Source: SIG607 sp045586405
Lineage (GTDB): Bacteria > Bacillota > Clostridia > Oscillospirales > Acutalibacteraceae
Assembly (NCBI GenBank): GCA_045586405.1
Contig: JAZNAG010000093.1
Location: forward strand, 1 to 10,824
Reading direction: 5' to 3'
Length of the DNA stretch: 10,824 bases
Below, piece after piece: positions 6,712 through 10,824 of the stretch. Every line of letters starts with the position of its first letter. The first letter of the stretch is position 1. A program made the translations under genes and the position numbers. The notes beneath the pieces were generated by a model. That model ran no database searches, was not told where the DNA came from, and saw only the letters and a list, made by a program, of their open reading frames with translations.

Positions 6712-7716
6712 ATGAAAAAGTATAATCTTGCTATTCTTGGCGCAACAGGTGCTGTTGGTCGCGAGATGCTTAAAGTATTAGAGGAAAGAAATTTCCCCGT
6801 TAACGAACTTAAAGTTCTTGCCAGTGCAAGAAGCGTAGGCAAAGAAATTGAATTTGCAGGTCGCACCTTAAAGGTTGAAGAAGCTAAGGCTGACTCTTTT
6901 GAGGGTGTTGATATTGTTCTCGGCGCTGCAAGTAATGCACTTGCAAAGGAACTTGCTCCACATATAAAGGCTGCAGGTGCTGTGCTTGTAGATAACTCCA
7001 GCGCTTTCCGTATGTGCGATGATGTTCCGCTGGTAATTCCTGAAATTAATCCTGAAGATGTTAAAAAGCATAACGGTATAATTTCTAATCCTAACTGCTC
7101 TACAATTATTACTTTAACTGCAGTTAATGCACTTAATAATGCCAGTCCTATCAAGAGTATGATTGCCAGCACTTATCAGGCTGTATCCGGTGCAGGCGCA
7201 GGTGGACCTGTCGAACTACTAGACCAGACTGCTGCAATTTATGAAGGCAAAGAGGTAGAGCATAATGTTTTTGCTCACCAGATAGCATATAATGTTATTC
7301 CTAAAATTGGCGGTGTTACCTTTGAAGGCTATACATCTGAAGAAATGAAAATGCAGAATGAAGGCGCCAAGATTATGCACCTTCCTGATTTAAAGGTTAG
7401 CTGTACTTGTATTCGTGTACCTGTACTTCGCTCACATTCAATTTCTGTTCTCGTTAAAACAGAAAAGCCTGTAAGCGTTGAAAAGGCAAAAGAACTGATT
7501 TCTAATGCTCCCGGCTGTAAGTATGTTGAGGATATGGATAACGAAATTTATCCTATGCCCCTTGAAACCAGCGATCAGGATATCGTATTTGTTGGTCGTA
7601 TTCGTCCTGACCTTACTGATGAAAACGGTCTTAATATTTGGTGCTGCGGCGACCAGGTAAGAAAAGGCGCTGCAACAAATGCTATTCAGATAGCTGAACT
7701 TTTAATTAAAGAGTAA
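6712..7716 (+). CDS. asd: Aspartate-semialdehyde dehydrogenase
   Basis: The enzyme reduces aspartyl phosphate, made by the upstream aspartokinase, to aspartate semialdehyde with NADPH; the product goes to homoserine or to the lysine/diaminopimelate branch that supplies peptidoglycan. The 334 residues are the usual length. GATGAVG (10-16) binds the nucleotide. SNPNCST (125-131) carries the nucleophile Cys129. Gln156 stands in YQAVSGAGAGG, and CIRVPVLRSHS (233-243) supplies Arg235 and the acid-base His242, with the same 7-residue spacing as Arg267/His274 of the E. coli enzyme. AAGGTGG (6698-6704) overlaps the end of lysC and precedes the ATG by 7 nt, so translation is probably coupled. It is the last gene of the operon and is followed by a strong terminator. 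Confidence 0.96.
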   Translation: MKKYNLAILGATGAVGREMLKVLEERNFPVNELKVLASARSVGKEIEFAGRTLKVEEAKADSFEGVDIVLGAASNALAKELAPHIKAAGAVLVDNSSAFRMCDDVPLVIPEINPEDVKKHNGIISNPNCSTIITLTAVNALNNASPIKSMIASTYQAVSGAGAGGPVELLDQTAAIYEGKEVEHNVFAHQIAYNVIPKIGGVTFEGYTSEEMKMQNEGAKIMHLPDLKVSCTCIRVPVLRSHSISVLVKTEKPVSVEKAKELISNAPGCKYVEDMDNEIYPMPLETSDQDIVFVGRIRPDLTDENGLNIWCCGDQVRKGAATNAIQIAELLIKE

Positions 7717-7729
7717 TTATTTAACAATA

Positions 7730-7773
7730 AATAAAAACCGTGGTAACAGTTTGATGTTACCACGGTTTTTATT
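7730..7773. terminator. Strong bidirectional Rho-independent terminator between asd and ligA
   Basis: A perfect 18-bp stem (7730-7747 with 7756-7773) encloses an 8-nt loop. Its GC-rich inner part is CCGTGGTAAC, flanked by AAAAA on one side and TTTTT on the other. This allows termination of both the rightward asd operon and the leftward ligase transcript, which end 14 and 8 nt away. Confidence 0.93.
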
Positions 7774-7780
7774 GTGTAAT

Positions 7781-9769
7781 TTAAATATCGTTTATAAAAT
7801 CATTTTCATAAAGAACAGTTATACCTAGATCATTTGCTTTTTGAAGTTTACTTCCAGCATTTTCACCGCAAAAAACCATATCTGTTTTTGATGAAACCGA
7901 GCCGCTGACTTTTGCACCGAGTTTTACAAGTTTATCGGTTAGTTCGTCGCGTGAAAAGGCTGAAAAAGTACCTGTAATAACTATTTTTTTGCCACTAAAT
8001 TTTGAATCGGTTTTTGTGTCGTAGTCTTCTTTTTTAAAGCTCAGTAACGAGGAAAGCTTTTTAAACAGTTGCAGATTTTCAGAAGAACTAAACCAGTTGT
8101 GAAGAGAGCTGTTCATCTTTTCACCGAAACCATCAATTTCTGTAAAATCAAAATTGTTTTCGGTGGCAGATATAAAGTCTTCTGCTTCGCCCTTGAATCT
8201 GTCTTCTATCAGTTTTGCACCGCTTTTGCCGATAAGGTCAATATTCATTGCAACCAGCAGGTTAGTAAGTGTGGTGTTCTTTGAATTTTCAATAGCCAAA
8301 GTCAGATTATCAAATGACTTTTCACCAAAGCCTTCCATAACAGTTATTTCTTCTCGCTTATCCTTAAGGGAAAATATATCGCATAGATCATTGAGCCAAC
8401 CTTGTTGCATAAACTTCTCAATAGTTTGTTCGGAAAGTCCGTCAATATTCATTGCGTGCTTACTTACAAAATGGGTAAACTCTTTAATCTTCTTACCGCT
8501 ACACAATGGGTTGTTGCAATAAAGAACCTCAATGTTTCTGCCGCTGTTTTCGGTGGATATAATTTCGGTGTTCTCTTTACATATAGGACAAACAGCAGGG
8601 AAGTCGAGATTATAGCTTTCACGGTTTTTGGAGCTTAGATTAGCTTCAACGTGCGGGATAATCATATTTCGCTTTGAAACTAAAATATCATCACCTTTTT
8701 GAAGCATTAACTCTTTTATAAAGGTCATATTGTGTAGAGAAGCCCGTTCAACTATGGTGTTATCAATTTCAACGGCATCAAAAACAGCAATGGGGGTTAA
8801 CTGACCTGTCCGCGAAATGTTCCATTCAATGCTTTTAAGCTTTGTTTCAAAGTGGGGATCCCCGAATTTATATGCTATACCATCACGAAAATGGTGCGCT
8901 GTACGGCCAAGAGATGCTGAGTACTTGGCATCGTCATAAAAGAAAACGATTCCGTCTATGGGAAGCATATTCTCGTTAGCACGATTTTTAAGTTCTGTAA
9001 TAGCTTTTTGAATAGTCTCGGCATCAGTGTATCTGCTGATTACTGTCAATGGTATAAGGCTGAAACCCAGCTGAGAAAGTGCAGTTATACGCTGACTTCT
9101 TGAAGATACATTATCCATACCTTCAAGAACATTAAAGGGCATAAAGTGCACGTTTCTGTCTTTGCAAACGGCAGAGTCAAGCTGACGCACAGAGCCTGCA
9201 GCAAGATTCCGCGGTGTAGAAAACTTATCTTCGTCATTGTCAATTTTTTCGTTGATCATGTTAAAGTTTTCTATATCGATATATGCTTCGCCTGTAATGC
9301 GCAAAGTGTTTTTTAAAGGAACTTTATGAGGTATATTTTTAAACACTTTAGCGTTGTGTGTAATAAGTTCACCAACTGTTCCGTCACCGCGGGTAGAAGC
9401 TTCTGTTAGATTTCCGTTTTCGTACAATAGCTCAACAGTCAGTCCGTCAATTTTAAGTGCAAGGTAGCCGTCATTTTCCGCGGCCATTTTTTCTATATCT
9501 TTAGCATTTTTTGTTTTGGCAAGACTTAAAAGCGGAATCTTATGGGTAACCTTTGGTAAAACACCTAAAATTTCAGAGCCAACCTTCTGTGTGGGGGACG
9601 AAGCAAGAACAATACCCGTTTCCTCTTCAAGTAAAGTTAGTTCGTCAAATAATGCATCATACTGTGCATCTGAAATTGAGGGAGAATTGCCATTATAATA
9701 TTCATCAGCACATTTTCTCAGGTATTCTATCAAATAGTGAATTCTTGAAATTTTTTCCTGATTATTCAA
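7781..9769 (-). CDS. ligA: NAD-dependent DNA ligase, divergent LigA-type
   Basis: This 662-residue protein has the complete LigA layout. Domain Ia (about 5-60) keeps Tyr24, Asp34, Tyr37 and Asp38 for NMN binding. The adenylation domain has the nucleophile Lys106 in KIDG, TRGDG (126-130), PRN at 186-188, Arg195 and Lys301. An OB fold (about 310-375), a zinc finger C394-x2-C397/C418-x4-C423, helix-hairpin-helix repeats (about 430-575) and a C-terminal BRCT domain (590-662) follow. It seals nicks using NAD+. Several consensus positions differ: Ala104 where Glu usually precedes K-x-DG, TGE (159-161) instead of RGE, Phe277 where motif IV has Lys, and SRTG instead of GRTG. It may be a second, specialised ligase rather than the replicative one. 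The start is TTG at 9769, chosen because AGGAGG (9777-9782) stands 7 nt before it. It follows the AraC gene by 2 nt. Confidence 0.9.
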   Translation of the reverse strand: MNNQEKISRIHYLIEYLRKCADEYYNGNSPSISDAQYDALFDELTLLEEETGIVLASSPTQKVGSEILGVLPKVTHKIPLLSLAKTKNAKDIEKMAAENDGYLALKIDGLTVELLYENGNLTEASTRGDGTVGELITHNAKVFKNIPHKVPLKNTLRITGEAYIDIENFNMINEKIDNDEDKFSTPRNLAAGSVRQLDSAVCKDRNVHFMPFNVLEGMDNVSSRSQRITALSQLGFSLIPLTVISRYTDAETIQKAITELKNRANENMLPIDGIVFFYDDAKYSASLGRTAHHFRDGIAYKFGDPHFETKLKSIEWNISRTGQLTPIAVFDAVEIDNTIVERASLHNMTFIKELMLQKGDDILVSKRNMIIPHVEANLSSKNRESYNLDFPAVCPICKENTEIISTENSGRNIEVLYCNNPLCSGKKIKEFTHFVSKHAMNIDGLSEQTIEKFMQQGWLNDLCDIFSLKDKREEITVMEGFGEKSFDNLTLAIENSKNTTLTNLLVAMNIDLIGKSGAKLIEDRFKGEAEDFISATENNFDFTEIDGFGEKMNSSLHNWFSSSENLQLFKKLSSLLSFKKEDYDTKTDSKFSGKKIVITGTFSAFSRDELTDKLVKLGAKVSGSVSSKTDMVFCGENAGSKLQKANDLGITVLYENDFINDI

Positions 9770-9771
9770 GG

Positions 9772-10674
9772 CTAATCCTCCTGTCTTAATATTGATGTTT
9801 TATACTTCATAGGTGTTTGTCCTGTGTATTTTTTAAATGCGCGGTTGAAATTAGGACAGTTATTAAAACCGCATTTAAGAGCAACAGAAATAATAGAATC
9901 GTTTGGATTTTCAATTAATAACTGTGTTGCAAGACTTATACGCCTTTCTCCGATATAATCCCATAGTTTAACATTGGTAAGTTCACGGAAAATATTAGAA
10001 AGGTAGTTTGGACTAAGCTCTGCTATTGAAGCGATTTTTTCAAGAGTTAATTCTTCTGAAATATGTGAATCGATATAGTCAATAGCTTTCTTTAGTGATA
10101 AATTCGATTTATTTATGATTTTTTCAGGAGAAGCCGACTGATTTGCGACGCTGTAGTTAGTTTCTCTCAGTATAGTGAGAATTATGTTAAGGCTTGACTT
10201 TAAAATTTCAAGTTCATAACCGCTATGTTTTATGTTGAAGGCTTCAATCATTTCTACAAATGTATCCTTTATATGCTTTGCGGCGGGGTAGGATGCAGGT
10301 ATACGGTTGTTGAAATTTTCTGAATGATGTGAGAAAAATTCGTTTTTTTCAAGGTGCGGTACAGATGGTAAAATTTTCATAAAAGCGTTTGCATCAATTT
10401 GCAATTTTAAAAATAACGCATTTGTGCTGCTACCGATAACTTCTTTATCGTCGTTTTTTGAAAAAATCAGCACATCACCTTGGTATAAATTGTACTCTGA
10501 GGTTTTTGTTTGCAATTTGCAATGAGGCGATTGTAGTAACCAAACCTCAAAATAAGTATACATATTAGATAAATGATAAAAAGAACCGGCAAAAACTGTA
10601 TTGCTGGAAAACTTAAGAGCGATATCTTTATCATTATTATAAATGAATTCGTCAATAGTTTTAAGTGAATACAT
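9772..10674 (-). CDS. AraC-family transcriptional regulator
   Basis: This is a 300-residue cytoplasmic regulator with an N-terminal cupin-like sensing half (about 15-110; YNLYQGDVLIFSKND at 61-75 resembles the AraC-type beta-barrel) and a C-terminal AraC DNA-binding domain (about 195-292). The latter has two helix-turn-helix units: LEKIASIAELSPNYLSNIFR (211-230), and ISVALKCGFNN with NFNRAFKKYTGQTP (262-288), the family signature. Family members often sense sugars or related small molecules and activate a nearby operon; the effector is unknown here. GGGAG (10681-10685) precedes the ATG. The gene is transcribed together with the DNA ligase downstream, an unusual partner. A likely target gene would diverge to the right of the window, where the intergenic DNA holds an inverted repeat. 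Confidence 0.92.
   Translation of the reverse strand: MYSLKTIDEFIYNNDKDIALKFSSNTVFAGSFYHLSNMYTYFEVWLLQSPHCKLQTKTSEYNLYQGDVLIFSKNDDKEVIGSSTNALFLKLQIDANAFMKILPSVPHLEKNEFFSHHSENFNNRIPASYPAAKHIKDTFVEMIEAFNIKHSGYELEILKSSLNIILTILRETNYSVANQSASPEKIINKSNLSLKKAIDYIDSHISEELTLEKIASIAELSPNYLSNIFRELTNVKLWDYIGERRISLATQLLIENPNDSIISVALKCGFNNCPNFNRAFKKYTGQTPMKYKTSILRQED
9777..9782 (-). promoter_or_regulatory. Consensus RBS fixing the TTG start of the ligase
   Basis: AGGAGG on the minus strand lies inside the last codons of the AraC-family gene, 7 nt before TTG at 9769. No ATG or GTG is near at this spacing. The position suggests that ligase translation is coupled to that of the regulator. Confidence 0.8.
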
Positions 10675-10701
10675 ACAAAACTCCCGTTAAAAACAATGAA
10701 A

Positions 10702-10707
10702 ATTATA
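10702..10707 (-). promoter_or_regulatory. Possible -10 box for the AraC-family/ligase operon
   Basis: A perfect TATAAT on the minus strand lies 28 nt before the ATG. The -35 position (ATATTT) is poor, as is common for activator-dependent or autoregulated promoters. Support is modest in such AT-rich DNA. Confidence 0.35.
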
Positions 10708-10729
10708 CAAAAAGCGAAATTTTAAAATA

Positions 10730-10807
10730 TTTTAAGATTTTGATACTGGTGATTTTGGTTATTTTTATATTTAAGTTGTGCAATATTTACATCAAAATCC
10801 CTTAAAA
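10730..10807. repeat. Interrupted inverted repeat upstream of the AraC-family gene, possible operator
   Basis: TTTTAAGATTTTGAT (10730-10744) and ATCAAAATCCCTTAAAA (10791-10807) are reverse complements apart from a 2-nt insertion in the second arm, with 46 nt between them. The same region has two copies of AAAATTATAC (10699-10708 and 10804-10813), which read on the minus strand contain TATAAT boxes. Regulators of this family often bind paired half-sites near their own promoter; binding here is only inferred. Confidence 0.4.
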
Positions 10808-10824
10808 TTATACACTTGATTAAA

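Noticed and set aside
6675..7172. 165-codon open frame on the minus strand
   Set aside because: It overlaps the start of asd in antisense; the asd nucleotide-binding and Cys motifs show which strand codes.

Overview
The window reads as a low-GC, endospore-forming Firmicute, most likely a gut-type clostridium (Oscillospiraceae/Ruminococcaceae-like). The clues are AT-rich intergenic DNA, strong AGGAGG-type ribosome binding sites, GTG and TTG starts, and the 5' part of an alpha/beta-type small acid-soluble spore protein (SASP) gene. No rRNA, tRNA, CRISPR array or recognisable riboswitch was found.

Positions 1 to about 2708 look like one end of an integrated mobile element. On the minus strand, running off the left edge, is an IS3-family-like transposase with its OrfA and OrfB parts in one frame. 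On the plus strand a 63-residue unknown protein (GTG start, 833) overlaps by ATGA a 548-residue large serine recombinase (1021-2667) with catalytic Ser16. Directly after the recombinase, on the opposite strand, is a SASP gene that keeps its RBS, start codon and first 27 codons and then runs into foreign sequence and a stop (2694-2786). The simplest reading is that the element is integrated inside the SASP gene, with the recombinase at the edge, as in the skin-type elements that interrupt sporulation genes. A perfect 19-bp inverted repeat (2684-2702 / 2732-2750) spans the junction; one arm is SASP codons 13-19 and the other is an inverted copy on the element side.

Positions 2787-7773 are ordinary chromosome: galM (aldose 1-epimerase), then a tight operon hom - lysC - asd (homoserine dehydrogenase, aspartokinase, aspartate-semialdehyde dehydrogenase), with a good promoter ahead of hom and a strong bidirectional terminator after asd. 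Together the three enzymes take aspartate to aspartyl phosphate, aspartate semialdehyde and homoserine, the shared trunk of threonine, methionine and lysine synthesis.

Positions 7781-10674, on the minus strand, hold an AraC-family regulator and, 2 nt after its stop, a TTG-started NAD-dependent DNA ligase. The ligase has all domains but departs from the LigA consensus at several nucleotidyltransferase motifs, so it may be a divergent second LigA. The last 150 bases are the AT-rich upstream region of the AraC gene and contain an inverted repeat that could be an operator.
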